From the NCBI RefSeq assembly GCF_001721645.1, contig NZ_CP017141.1, forward strand, positions 3,906,001 through 3,970,000: a stretch of 64,000 bases of DNA, in the 5' to 3' direction. Under the pieces are notes generated by a model that made no database searches, was not told the DNA's origin, and saw only the letters and a list, made by a program, of their open reading frames with translations. Of this stretch, positions 27,003 to 35,564 are shown piece after piece (position 1 is the first letter of the stretch; each line of letters starts with the position of its first letter). Source of the DNA: Pedobacter steynii. GTDB lineage: Bacteria > Bacteroidota > Bacteroidia > Sphingobacteriales > Sphingobacteriaceae. A program made the position numbers and the translations under genes.

Positions 27003-27398
27003 TCAGGCCCAAAACTGATTTTCTTTTTCCAGGTCTGCAGAAAAAATTTCTGCTTTAATAATCTGCCCGTTTTCAACTGTATAAACATCAATATTATCTA
27101 CTTCCATGGTATTCCCGTTTGGCTGACTGGCAGTCCAGCGTAACACACAAGATGCTTTACTACCGTTTGCACCGATAGACGTGATGTCTGTTAAGCGTAA
27201 GGTATTGGCAGAAAGTTCAAACATTTTTCCGACCATCTGGAACACCTCAGCATTTGAATTTTTTATACCTGATATTTGATTTTCACCAGGTTGGATCCAG
27301 ATTACTGCAGGATGTAACAGGGCTGCCAGTTTTTCATTATCTCCGTTTTGTACTGCTGTTAAGAATTCTGTAACTACTCTTTTTGCTTCGTTTTTCAT
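27003..27398 (-). CDS. SnoaL/NTF2-like protein
   Basis: 131 residues with the SnoaL-like pattern: EFLTAVQNGDNEKLAALLHPAVIWIQPGENQISG, then CVLRWTASQPNGNTMEVDNIDVYTVENGQIIKAEIFS. Members bind small hydrophobic ligands or act as isomerases; the ligand here is unknown. It is divergent from the AraC regulator at 27599, with a 200-base shared regulatory region containing paired direct repeats. Confidence 0.75.
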   Translation of the reverse strand: MKNEAKRVVTEFLTAVQNGDNEKLAALLHPAVIWIQPGENQISGIKNSNAEVFQMVGKMFELSANTLRLTDITSIGANGSKASCVLRWTASQPNGNTMEVDNIDVYTVENGQIIKAEIFSADLEKENQFWA

Positions 27399-27507
27399 GT
27401 TATTTTTATTTATAGGTTATTTTTTAAATTGATGTTCTTTTTAACAAGCAGTGGATTATTTCCTTCTTGTTGATAACAAAGGTCAGGAATAAGAGAGGGC
27501 TGAATGA

Positions 27508-27543
27508 TACCTTTTTGCGACATACTATTACCTTTTTGCGACA
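27508..27543. promoter_or_regulatory. Two 15-bp direct repeats 21 bp apart (AraC-type half-sites)
   Basis: TACCTTTTTGCGACA occurs at 27508-27522 and again, without mismatch, at 27529-27543. The start-to-start distance is 21 bp, two helical turns. This is the spacing of paired AraC-family half-sites. The repeats lie 56 bases before the AraC gene and 110 bases before the divergent SnoaL-like gene. Confidence 0.65.
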
Positions 27544-27598
27544 ATCCTTGTTTTTGTACTCCTGACTTGGTTATCTTCATATATAACTAATCACGAAG

Positions 27599-28621
27599 AT
27601 GGAAGATCAGGTAAAGAAATTGGTGATGGGCATTTTGGCCTATGCCGTGCAACGGGATATTTCGCCCGAAGTATTGTGTCGCTTGTCTAATATCACTATT
27701 GATGAATTGAAAAGCGGGCAAGAGCCCTTGTCCGACAGACAGGTTAATGAGGTCTGGCTAAATGCGGTACATTTAAGTAAGGATGATCTCTTTGGTTTGC
27801 ATTTTGGAGAATCCCTGCAATTGTCTGCATTGGGGATCGTAGGAGAAATCATAAAAACAAGTGATACGGTAGGTGAAGCCATAAGCATCGCTGCATCACT
27901 CACCCCTTTAATCACCAGTGCTTTTCGTCTGGAATTGCTGCATGATGAAAACACTTTTACCTTACTGTTTGTACCTCAGGTAGAGAACTGGCAGCAAAGT
28001 CCGGCATTATTACAGACATTGGATTTTTTAATGGTATTTGTAGTCCATGAACTGGATGGGCTTCTGCTAAAGAAGGTAAGACCAGTTTCTGTTAAATATG
28101 CCCGGTCCATACCTGTTACAGATGAGTATGAGCGTGTGATGCGCTGTGCACCTGTGTTTGACAGTACCGACAATGCCGTTACTTTTGACCGCTCTTATTG
28201 GAATGAACCGATACTCAGCGCCAATTTTGAATTGCAGAGAATGCTGGTAGAAAAGGTACAGCCATTTACAGGAATAATCAGTAGTACTCCTGATTTACGG
28301 ACCAGAATCTACAATTACCTGATGAGTAATGCTTACCTGGGAATTATTTCTCAGGACCAGATCGCTTCCAACTTTAATATCAGTACACGCACCTTACAAC
28401 GAAAATTAAAGGAGGAGGGGGTTAGCTTCCAGCAACTGGCAGATGAGGCACGTAAATCTCTTGCAATCACCTACCTGAAATCAGGAAGCTATCCTATGAA
28501 GCAGATTTCCTATATGCTTGGGTATAATGAAATTACTGCTTTCATCCGAACCTTTAAAAGGTGGACAGGTACTACTCCTTCTGTTTACCAAAAGAACGAT
28601 AGGGTGGAGTATATGTCCTGA
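27599..28621 (+). CDS. AraC-family regulator with AraC-binding (PF12625-type) sensor
   Basis: 340 residues. The N-terminal two-thirds match the OruR/ToxT-like sensor domain (VWLNAVHLSKDDLFGLHFGESLQLSALGIVGEIIKTSDTVGEAISIA, VELDGLLLKKVRPVSV-type order). The C-terminus has HTH units SNFNISTRTLQRKLKEEGVSFQQLADEAR and MKQISYMLGYNEITAFIRTFKRWTGTTPSVY. It probably binds the 21-bp-spaced repeats just upstream to control itself and the divergent SnoaL-like gene. Confidence 0.85.
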   Translation: MEDQVKKLVMGILAYAVQRDISPEVLCRLSNITIDELKSGQEPLSDRQVNEVWLNAVHLSKDDLFGLHFGESLQLSALGIVGEIIKTSDTVGEAISIAASLTPLITSAFRLELLHDENTFTLLFVPQVENWQQSPALLQTLDFLMVFVVHELDGLLLKKVRPVSVKYARSIPVTDEYERVMRCAPVFDSTDNAVTFDRSYWNEPILSANFELQRMLVEKVQPFTGIISSTPDLRTRIYNYLMSNAYLGIISQDQIASNFNISTRTLQRKLKEEGVSFQQLADEARKSLAITYLKSGSYPMKQISYMLGYNEITAFIRTFKRWTGTTPSVYQKNDRVEYMS

Positions 28622-28637
28622 AATTTTTGGACATAAA

Positions 28638-28666
28638 AAAAGCTAACAGTATGAATGTTAGCTTTT
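28638..28666 (-). terminator. Terminator of the second tRNA-Gly/tRNA-Leu unit
   Basis: Perfect 11-base arms AAAAGCTAACA / TGTTAGCTTTT with a T-tract on the minus strand, 24 bases after tRNA-Leu copy 2. It resembles the terminator at 19003-19033. Confidence 0.7.
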
Positions 28667-28689
28667 ATAGAGTGTTTGAACTCTTCCAG

Positions 28690-28774
28690 TACTCAGAGCG
28701 GGAATCGAACCCGCACGACTTTTAAGGTCACAGGATTTTAAGTCCTGCGTGTCTACCAGTTCCACCATCTGAGC
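28690..28774 (-). tRNA. tRNA-Leu (anticodon TAA), copy 2
   Basis: 85 bases, identical base for base to copy 1 at 19057-19141, in the same orientation and again preceded by tRNA-Gly at a 49-base distance. Confidence 0.95.
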
Positions 28775-28823
28775 AGGTGTTAACCTTTTAAATTAAATGC
28801 CTTCATGTGATGAAGGCATTTAG

Positions 28824-28896
<73 letters not shown>

Positions 28897-29032
28897 ATGA
28901 TTTTAATTTAACATCCTCCGATGTTGCCATTCTAGTAAAGTGTATTTTGTAATACCCTTTGTTTCGTTTGGGAATGCAAATATAGACACTTTTATTTTCC
29001 TGTCAAGTTTTTTTTATAAATAATTTGAATGT

Positions 29033-29530
29033 TTAGTATAAGTTGTTGGACTTCAATACTTCCATGATCAAATTATTTTCAAATCCTTTGCTCATCAGGT
29101 GTGTGATGAGCTTATTCCGCCTTTTATAAGGATCTTTTTCTGTGATCTGTGCCGACTTTTTCTCCGCAGAAATGAGAATGGTCTTCAAATAATCATCATA
29201 ATCGATCTTATTTAATGCTTTTAAAATCATCTTTTCAGGAACTTTTTTAAGCTTTAGTGCCTGCTTGATTTTTATTTTGCCCCATTTTTTTATACTAAAC
29301 TTTCCTGAAACATAAGCCTGTGCAAATCTTTCTTCATTCAAAAAGTTGGTGCTGATCAGTTCCGAGATCAATTCTTCTACTTCATCACTGTGTAAGCCAA
29401 ACTCATATAGCTTGTCCCGGACTTCCTGCTGTGCACGTTCCTGATAGGCACAATAATGCTCGGCTTTAAATAAAGCAGTCTTCTTATCTAGTTTTATTGT
29501 TCTTTTCTCTGAGGGTTCCAATACCTGCAA
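29033..29530 (-). CDS. recX: Regulatory protein RecX
   Basis: About 165 residues. RecX modulates RecA filaments by binding and inhibiting them. The helical repeats of the family are clear: KAEHYCAYQERAQQEVRDKLYEFGL, VEELISELISTNFLNEERFAQAYVSGKFSIKKWGKIKI and RRNKLITHLMSKGFENNLIMEVL. There is no ATG in the N-terminal part; TTG at 29530 is the best start, though the frame stays open further upstream. recA is not in the window. Confidence 0.85.
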   Translation of the reverse strand: MQVLEPSEKRTIKLDKKTALFKAEHYCAYQERAQQEVRDKLYEFGLHSDEVEELISELISTNFLNEERFAQAYVSGKFSIKKWGKIKIKQALKLKKVPEKMILKALNKIDYDDYLKTILISAEKKSAQITEKDPYKRRNKLITHLMSKGFENNLIMEVLKSNNLY

Positions 29531-29612
29531 TATTACGTAATCGGGAACAATCAGACGTGATAAACAAGTCGTTTCTGAGTAAAATAATAGCAGTTTCTCT
29601 GTATTTATGAAG

Positions 29613-31055
29613 TTAAATCGTACTCTTTTGCATTGCCTTTACCAGTTTCCCCAATTGTTGAAGATCTTTCTCCAGCTGTGCTGTCCAGGGTAATCCGAAA
29701 CTCAGACGCATGCAATGGTCAAACTGGGGCTGAAGTGTGAACATTCTTCCCGGAGCAATGCTGATCTGATGTTTCATGGCCTGATGGTATAGCTCAGCGG
29801 TATCCACACTTTTATCCAGTTCAAGCCATAAAAAGTACCCTCCCTGCGGCTGACTGACCCTAACACCTTCAGGAAAGTAATTGGCAATGGCTCCAATGTA
29901 TTTCATGCTGTTATGGTATAAGGTCTGACGCAATTTTCTCAAATGATTTTCATATCTGCCGTTTTTGAGAAATATGGCAACCACTTCTGAAGTCAGCGGG
30001 GCTGAGGAAATCGCATGATAGCGCTTTAGCTTGATCACCTGATCTTTAAATTTTCCGGGAGCGATCCAACCTACCCGGTAGCCTGGGGCAAGCGTTTTGG
30101 AGACGGAATTGCAGTAAAGGACTAACCCACTTTCATCATAGGTTTTACAGGTTGTTGGCCTGTTATTGCTGAAGTAAAGATCCCCATGGATGTCATCTTC
30201 TATCAATGGAACATGGTAATGTTCCAGGAGTTTGACCGCCGCCCTCTTATGTTCATCCGGCATGGAAGAGCCACAAGGATTGTTGAAATTGCTTACAAAA
30301 AGGCAGACTTTGATTTTATTGGTTGATAGCGCCTTCTTTAGCGCGTCGAGTTCAATTCCTGTAATGGCATTAGTAGGTAATTCCAATACCTGTAAACCTG
30401 CACTTTTAGCCAGCTGTAAGATGCCAAAATAAGCTGGACTTTCTATGGCAATAGTATCCCCCGGTTTAGTCAGTGCCAACAGGGCATAAGAAATGGCATT
30501 CATACAGCCGGAAGTGGTGATGAGGTCTTTTTCTGTGAAATCAGCCCCCCAGCCAAAAGACCATTTTGCAATTTCTCTCCTTAGGTTTTCATTTCCTTGA
30601 GTCGGTTCGTAACCGGTACCGCTTGCTGGCAGATTGCGCATGGCCTGAATAAGGCCTTTGTTTAGCCTGGCAATTGGCAAAAAATCGTCATGAGGCATGC
30701 CTAAGGAAAAAAGCGTGTTTGCCGGATCTTCCCGATCCATATAAACCTGGCTAACCAGATCGTCGGGAGGGAGGAGACCATCGGTCGCTGATGGGTTACT
30801 GGTCTGAGGAACAGCAAGACGTTTTACAGGAGGGAGACAGACATAGTATCCTGAGCGTGGGCGGGTTTCAATCAATGACCTGCTTTCCAGTTCATAATAA
30901 GCTTGCGTTACCGTACTCATACTCAAACCTTGTTCCCTGCAGACCATCCTTACTGAAGGTAGTTTGTCGCCAGCTTTCAGTACTTCATCAAGGATCTGTT
31001 TCTCTAATCTGTCCGCAATTTGAAGGTATAGGAATTGATGGCTTTTTGTATTCAT
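29613..31055 (-). CDS. MocR-type GntR/aminotransferase regulator
   Basis: 480 residues. The N-terminal GntR winged helix is YLQIADRLEKQILDEVLKAGDKLPSVRMVCREQGLSMSTVTQAYYELESRSLIETRPRSGYYV. It is followed by a fold-type I aminotransferase domain with the PLP-lysine region YCNSVSKTLAPGYRVGWI and VSNFNNPCGSSMPDEHK. MocR proteins sense PLP or amino-acid-derived ligands. A GNAT gene lies 68 bases upstream on the same strand; whether it is a target is open. Confidence 0.9.
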   Translation of the reverse strand: MNTKSHQFLYLQIADRLEKQILDEVLKAGDKLPSVRMVCREQGLSMSTVTQAYYELESRSLIETRPRSGYYVCLPPVKRLAVPQTSNPSATDGLLPPDDLVSQVYMDREDPANTLFSLGMPHDDFLPIARLNKGLIQAMRNLPASGTGYEPTQGNENLRREIAKWSFGWGADFTEKDLITTSGCMNAISYALLALTKPGDTIAIESPAYFGILQLAKSAGLQVLELPTNAITGIELDALKKALSTNKIKVCLFVSNFNNPCGSSMPDEHKRAAVKLLEHYHVPLIEDDIHGDLYFSNNRPTTCKTYDESGLVLYCNSVSKTLAPGYRVGWIAPGKFKDQVIKLKRYHAISSAPLTSEVVAIFLKNGRYENHLRKLRQTLYHNSMKYIGAIANYFPEGVRVSQPQGGYFLWLELDKSVDTAELYHQAMKHQISIAPGRMFTLQPQFDHCMRLSFGLPWTAQLEKDLQQLGKLVKAMQKSTI

Positions 31056-31123
31056 TTCAGATAACTGTATTGATCAAATATAATCAAATTGTATCTGTAT
31101 CGGTTTGTTGAGGCGCTAATTTA

Positions 31124-31969
31124 TTAACCTGTTTTCTTTTTCATCTCTACCTGATTCACAAAAGAAATCAGTCCGGTTGATTTCAAAAAACTGATGGTTT
31201 CAACAGCGGTAGCATCTATATTGATTAATGAAATTTCTATGCTGTTTTCTTTAAAGATATATTGAAACAAAGCAGAACCCAATCCCTGGTTTCTATGTTC
31301 TTTAGCTACAGCGAATTGTGAAATGCGGTTGTTCTGCGGGTTGTAATTGGCATAGGCTACCAATTTATCTTCCCTATAAATCCCAATGCTACGGTTTCCG
31401 GAACCGATATTTTTTAATGCGGTAATTGAATTTTGCCAAGAGGGTTGCCAGTCCCAGAAGGAAGTCAACTGCTTCCAATCTATGTTTTTCAATTCGGTTA
31501 CGGTATAGGTATCCGGATTTTTGGGAATCTGAGGGGTACCTTTGAAACAGATGAGTTCCCGTTCTGCGGTAAAGCCGACAGATTTATAGCTTTTTATTGC
31601 AGGAATGTTTTGATCCAGAACTTCCAGATAACAATATTGTATTCCTGCTGTTTTAAATAAAGGTAATATGAACTGGTACATTAGTTTGGTCAGTTGCCGG
31701 CCTCTTCCGGATGGGATGACACCGGTACCGGCATTGTAGGCTGCTTTTTCTCCATCCAGAATATCGATTCCATGCAGGATAAAACCAATGAGTTTTTCCT
31801 CTTCATAAACCCCGACAGAAAAGTTGAGGTCAATAGAGTCTGCAATCAGTTTTCGTTCTAGCTGTTCTTTTGTAAGTTGTAGAGGAACCAGGTAATCGAA
31901 AAAAGCCTCGTTAAATGTAGCCAGTAAAATATCAGGGGGTGTCTGGACTAAGTTTTTGAATTGTAACAT
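31124..31969 (-). CDS. Tandem GNAT-family acetyltransferase
   Basis: 281 residues with two GNAT-like halves. The first has YNAGTGVIPSGRGRQLTKLMYQFILPLFKTAGIQYCYLEVL (acetyl-CoA loop GRGRQLT) and the second has ISQFAVAKEHRNQGLGSALFQYIF (loop RNQGLGS). Both retain an R/Q-x-x-G-x-G/A-type loop. The acceptor is unknown. Located directly upstream of the MocR regulator on the same strand. Confidence 0.8.
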   Translation of the reverse strand: MLQFKNLVQTPPDILLATFNEAFFDYLVPLQLTKEQLERKLIADSIDLNFSVGVYEEEKLIGFILHGIDILDGEKAAYNAGTGVIPSGRGRQLTKLMYQFILPLFKTAGIQYCYLEVLDQNIPAIKSYKSVGFTAERELICFKGTPQIPKNPDTYTVTELKNIDWKQLTSFWDWQPSWQNSITALKNIGSGNRSIGIYREDKLVAYANYNPQNNRISQFAVAKEHRNQGLGSALFQYIFKENSIEISLINIDATAVETISFLKSTGLISFVNQVEMKKKTG

Positions 31970-32076
31970 CTGTAATGTATCCTTTATAAGGTATCCTTGT
32001 TAATTGCTAAATTATATATTTTCCTCTTGAAGGATAAACAGTGAAGGGATATGTGTTAAGAATTTTACCTGTTTAA

Positions 32077-32187
32077 CTAGTGATACCTGGCCTTATATCT
32101 GCTGATGCCACCAAGGAACCCAAAGAGAAGGTAATCAGAAGCGGGATCAATTGTGAAGTCTCCCCCAAGGAGATTCCCTGAGACCAT
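32077..32187. other. Intergenic segment open in several frames
   Basis: Between the GNAT and murF-alr genes (about 230 bases) a ~110-base stretch lacks stops in more than one frame. The minus strand gives a 36-codon ATG frame (32187 to 32077, beginning MVSGNLLGGDFTID). The plus strand gives a GTG frame ending SPKEIP. No convincing ribosome binding site precedes either. A small hairpin TCTCC/GGAGA lies at about 32160-32174. It may be a conserved leader or nothing; I do not recognise it. Confidence 0.25.
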
Positions 32188-32220
32188 AGGATTTTAACAT
32201 AAATGCTTAATTTTGATGTC

Positions 32221-34680
32221 ATGAACGATACCATTTATACCATTGATCATTTTGCAGAAATCATTCAGGCAAAATCTTTCATCGCTAATCCAAAACTCAA
32301 CGTTACGAGACTGGTGATTGATAGCCGGAGTGTTATTGATCCGGAAAATTCTTTGTTTTTTGCTTTAAGCTCGAAGAGAGATGGTCATGAATATCTGGAG
32401 GATGCTTATAAAAATGGGATCAGAAGTTTTGTAATCAGTGATGCGGCCTATCTTGAGAAATTTCGGGATGCCAATATTTTGCTTGTAGCGGATGTTTTGC
32501 TTGCTTTACAGCGTCTCGCTATTGTCCATAGGGAACAATACGATTTAAAAGTATTGGCCATTACAGGCAGCAATGGAAAAACCATTGTAAAGGAGTGGTT
32601 GTATCAATTGTTGGCATCAGATTTTAATATCGTTAGAAGTCCAAAGAGTTTTAATTCTCAAATTGGAGTTCCTTTATCGGTCTGGAATATCAGCGATGAG
32701 CACACATTGGGGATTTTTGAAGCAGGTATCTCTAAAGAAAACGAGATGGAAGCGCTTCAAAGAATTATTCAGCCGACAATTGGCATTCTAACGAACCTGG
32801 GAGAAGCCCATGCCGAAGGCTTTGCCTCTCAAAAAGATAAGCTTCTTGAAAAATTAAAGCTTTTTAAAGATACAGACCTCTTTATTTATTCTCCTGAATA
32901 TATCCTGGATCTTCCGGTATCGGAATTGCCCGGGCAAACAAAGTTCTCCTGGAGCATGAAGCAAAAAGCAGATTTACAGATCTCTTTTATTGAACCTATT
33001 GAAGACCGGAACTATGTCCGGGCGCTGTTTAAGGGAGCTGAGATTGAATGTCTGATTCCTTTCTCTGACCGGGCCTCTGTAGAAAACGGAATCATTTGCT
33101 GGGCCGGTTTACTTTCTATGGGCTATTCCCCTGAAGAGGCTGATGCGCGTCTGGAAAAATTAACCCGTGTAGGAATGCGGTTAGAACTAAAAAATGGGAT
33201 TAACCAGTGTTCTGTAATAGATGATTCTTATAGTGCCGATATTTCCTCACTGGCCATTGCACTGGATTTCCTTAATCTGCAAAACCAACATGCTAAAAAA
33301 ACATTAATCCTTTCTGATTTACATGAAACGGGTAAAAATCAGGAGGAGTTATATACCGAAATTTCAGCCCTATTGAAGCAAAAGAACCTGAGCAGGCTCA
33401 TTGGAATTGGTCCTCATATCTCTGCATCAGCAGCATTGTTCGATATGGATACCTCGTTTTTTCAAAGTACACAGGACTTTATCGATCATTTCCCGGCGAT
33501 ACACTTCAGCAATGAAACGATCCTGGTAAAAGGGGCCAGAAAATTTGAATTTGAAAGGATCAGTAAGCTAATTACACAAAAAGTGCATGATACTGTCCTG
33601 GAAATCGATCTGAATGCCCTTGCCGGTAACCTGCAGTTTTACAGAAATAAGCTCAGACCGCAGGTGAAAATCATGGCAATGGTAAAAGCTTTCTCTTATG
33701 GAAGCGGCAGTTTTGAAATTGCAAACGTACTTCAGTACCATAAAGTGGATTACCTGGCAGTGGCCTATACGGATGAGGGGGTCGCACTGAGAAAAGGAGG
33801 GATTACTTTGCCCATTATGGTCATGAGTCCTGAACCTTCGGCATTTGATGCCATTGTAAAATATAACCTGGAACCGGAAATCTATAACCTGGACATCTTA
33901 AGCAGTTTCATTAATTTTCTTTCTGCGGATGCATATGATTACCCTGTACACCTGAAAATAGATACCGGAATGCACCGTCTTGGTTTTGAAGAAGGAGACC
34001 TTACTGAACTGCTGGAAATGATCAGGGGCAGCAGGAAGGTAAAAGTGGTATCGGCTTTTTCTCATCTGGTAGGTAGTGAAGATGAGCATCATGATGCATT
34101 TACCAAACATCAGATGGAAAGGTTTAGCGCATTTACCCGGCAGATTTCTGATGGCTTAGGCTATAAATTTATCTGGCACATTTCCAACACTTCGGGAATC
34201 ACACGCCATCCGGAAGCTCAGTTGGATATGGTAAGAATAGGAATAGGCCTTTATGGTTATGATGGCGGACTGGATAGAAATCATGGACTGCAGACTGTTG
34301 CGGTATTAAAAACAACTGTTACACAGGTAAAGGAAATCAAGCCAAATGAAACCATCGGTTATGGCCGCCGGGGAATTTTACCGGATGGAGGAACAACGGC
34401 CACTGTAAAAATCGGATATGCTGACGGATACAACCGCAGGTTTGGAAATGGTATCGGAAAAATGTTGATCAACGGTAAGCTTGTGCCTACAGTCGGCGTG
34501 ATCTGCATGGATATGTGTATGTTGGATGTGACCGGACTGGAAGTGAAAACTGGTGATGAAGTAATTGTTTTCAATGGAGAATTAACCATTGCTAACCTGG
34601 CAGAACAGATCCAAACAATTCCTTATGAGATCTTAACAAATATTTCACAAAGGGTGAAACGGGTCTATTTTTATGAGTAG
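32221..34680 (+). CDS. Bifunctional MurF ligase / alanine racemase
   Basis: About 819 residues from ATG 32221 (ATG 32203 would add six). The N-terminal half is UDP-MurNAc-tripeptide:D-Ala-D-Ala ligase with ATP loop AITGSNGKTIVKEWL, SPKSFNSQIGVPLS and DDSYSADISSLAIALDFL. The C-terminal half is PLP alanine racemase with the lysine motif KIMAMVKAFSYGSG, LKIDTGMHRLGF, MVRIGIGLYGYD and IGYGRRG. One protein thus makes D-alanine and adds the D-Ala-D-Ala unit to the peptidoglycan precursor. The fusion is known from Bacteroidota. Confidence 0.93.
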   Translation: MNDTIYTIDHFAEIIQAKSFIANPKLNVTRLVIDSRSVIDPENSLFFALSSKRDGHEYLEDAYKNGIRSFVISDAAYLEKFRDANILLVADVLLALQRLAIVHREQYDLKVLAITGSNGKTIVKEWLYQLLASDFNIVRSPKSFNSQIGVPLSVWNISDEHTLGIFEAGISKENEMEALQRIIQPTIGILTNLGEAHAEGFASQKDKLLEKLKLFKDTDLFIYSPEYILDLPVSELPGQTKFSWSMKQKADLQISFIEPIEDRNYVRALFKGAEIECLIPFSDRASVENGIICWAGLLSMGYSPEEADARLEKLTRVGMRLELKNGINQCSVIDDSYSADISSLAIALDFLNLQNQHAKKTLILSDLHETGKNQEELYTEISALLKQKNLSRLIGIGPHISASAALFDMDTSFFQSTQDFIDHFPAIHFSNETILVKGARKFEFERISKLITQKVHDTVLEIDLNALAGNLQFYRNKLRPQVKIMAMVKAFSYGSGSFEIANVLQYHKVDYLAVAYTDEGVALRKGGITLPIMVMSPEPSAFDAIVKYNLEPEIYNLDILSSFINFLSADAYDYPVHLKIDTGMHRLGFEEGDLTELLEMIRGSRKVKVVSAFSHLVGSEDEHHDAFTKHQMERFSAFTRQISDGLGYKFIWHISNTSGITRHPEAQLDMVRIGIGLYGYDGGLDRNHGLQTVAVLKTTVTQVKEIKPNETIGYGRRGILPDGGTTATVKIGYADGYNRRFGNGIGKMLINGKLVPTVGVICMDMCMLDVTGLEVKTGDEVIVFNGELTIANLAEQIQTIPYEILTNISQRVKRVYFYE

Positions 34681-34689
34681 TTTTGCAGC

Positions 34690-35280
34690 ATGAACAGAAT
34701 TGGACGGGCTTTCCTTAGGTACCTCATTAAAGGACTACTGATTGTATTGCCCATTGCGCTTAGTATTTTTATTGTGATCTGGGCTGTCACTACAGTAGAC
34801 AGCTGGCTAAATGTGAACAATATCTTAGGTGTGGACCCCAGAACAGGCGCCAGCCGGAATATTCCCGGACTTGGATTATTGCTAGTCATCTCGATTACAC
34901 TTGTCGCCGGAATATTTGTTACCAATTTCGTAACCGAACCAATGTACAACTGGTTTACGAGAATCCTGGATAGACTACCGATCCTGAAATTTATCTACTC
35001 CTCTATAAAAGACCTTACCGAAGCCTTCGTTGGCGATGAAAAGAAATTTAATAATCCCGTCCTTGTTGAGGTAGAGGGAGATATGAAACGAATAGGTTTT
35101 CTGACACAAAGTGACCTTGGTAACATTGGTCTCCCAGGTGAAGCCATAGTCTATTTTCCTTTCTCTTATTCGTTCGCCGGACAGGTATATGTGGTGAAAA
35201 ATGAGAAAATAAAACCACTCAATATGAGTGCTGCTGATGCTATGAAACTGGTTGTTTCAGGTGGCGTTAGTCATTTCTAA
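34690..35280 (+). CDS. DUF502 membrane protein
   Basis: 196 residues with two hydrophobic helices (about 14-36 and 60-82) and the DUF502 core: IPGLGLLLVISITLVAGIFVTNFV, PILKFIYSSIKDLTEAFVGDEKKFNNPVLVE, IGFLTQSDLG and VIVYFPFSYSFAGQVYVV-like spacing. Function is unknown. It starts nine bases after murF-alr and is probably co-transcribed. Its 3' end carries the first copy of the hairpin repeat family, 20 bases after the stop. Confidence 0.85.
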   Translation: MNRIGRAFLRYLIKGLLIVLPIALSIFIVIWAVTTVDSWLNVNNILGVDPRTGASRNIPGLGLLLVISITLVAGIFVTNFVTEPMYNWFTRILDRLPILKFIYSSIKDLTEAFVGDEKKFNNPVLVEVEGDMKRIGFLTQSDLGNIGLPGEAIVYFPFSYSFAGQVYVVKNEKIKPLNMSAADAMKLVVSGGVSHF

Positions 35281-35300
35281 ATCTCTGAGGATAACCAAAA

Positions 35301-35390
35301 AACAGAAAACAAATGGTTGTGAGCCGACATGCAAATGTTTTGCCCTTCAGCAAAAGATTTGAGGAGGCGAATAACTATTTGTTTTCTGTT
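35301..35390. repeat. Core-hairpin repeat, copy 1
   Basis: Outer arms AACAGAAAACAAATGGTT (35301-35318) and AACTATTTGTTTTCTGTT (35373-35390) pair over 18 positions with one G-T wobble. Inside, CAAA-TG-TTTTGC (35332-35343), loop CCTTCA (35344-35349) and GCAAAA-GA-TTTG (35350-35361) form the core hairpin. The core matches, in opposite orientation, the copies at 39.4 and 47.3 kb. GATTAAGGTTC follows the element on the minus strand, a phrase that recurs beside other copies. Confidence 0.75.
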
Positions 35391-35427
35391 GAACCTTAAT
35401 CTAAGAATTACCCTCCTCCCCCAAAAA

Positions 35428-35487
35428 ATAGCCTCCCAGAAAATGGTCTCCCGGAAAACGGCCTCTCAAAGTTTAGTTTCCCAAAGA
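35428..35487. repeat. Four degenerate 15-bp tandem repeats
   Basis: Four consecutive 15-base units share the form A-T/C-A/G-G-C/T-CTCCC-A/G-G/A-AA: ATAGCCTCCCAGAAA, ATGGTCTCCCGGAAA, ACGGCCTCTCAAAGT, TTAGTTTCCCAAAGA. On the minus strand they lie inside a 29-codon frame (35497-35408) encoding pentapeptide repeats such as FSGRP and FSGRL. That frame begins at the T-tract of a terminator, so translation is doubtful. Confidence 0.6.
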
Positions 35488-35497
35488 AAGAAAACAT

Positions 35498-35523
35498 AAA
35501 AAACGCCTTACCTAAGTAAAGCG
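35498..35523 (-). terminator. Terminator of the LOG-family gene
   Basis: On the minus strand CGCTTTAC-TTAG-GTAAGGCG pairs over eight bases with one wobble and is followed by six T. It is about 40 bases after the stop at 35565. A second short hairpin GGAGC-GAA-GCTCC lies between them at 35540-35552. Confidence 0.7.
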
Positions 35524-35564
35524 CTATTCATATAAATAAGGAGCGAAGCTCCAAAACAAAAAAT

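Noticed and set aside
32208..32215. TAATTTTG as the murF-alr promoter -7 box
   Set aside because: No -33 box at the right distance, and the start would fall on the ATG; likely chance in A/T-rich DNA.
35301..35390. Interpretation of the 35.3 kb hairpin as a plain terminator of the DUF502 gene
   Set aside because: The arms are 54 bases apart, enclose a core shared with other loci, and no T-tract follows.
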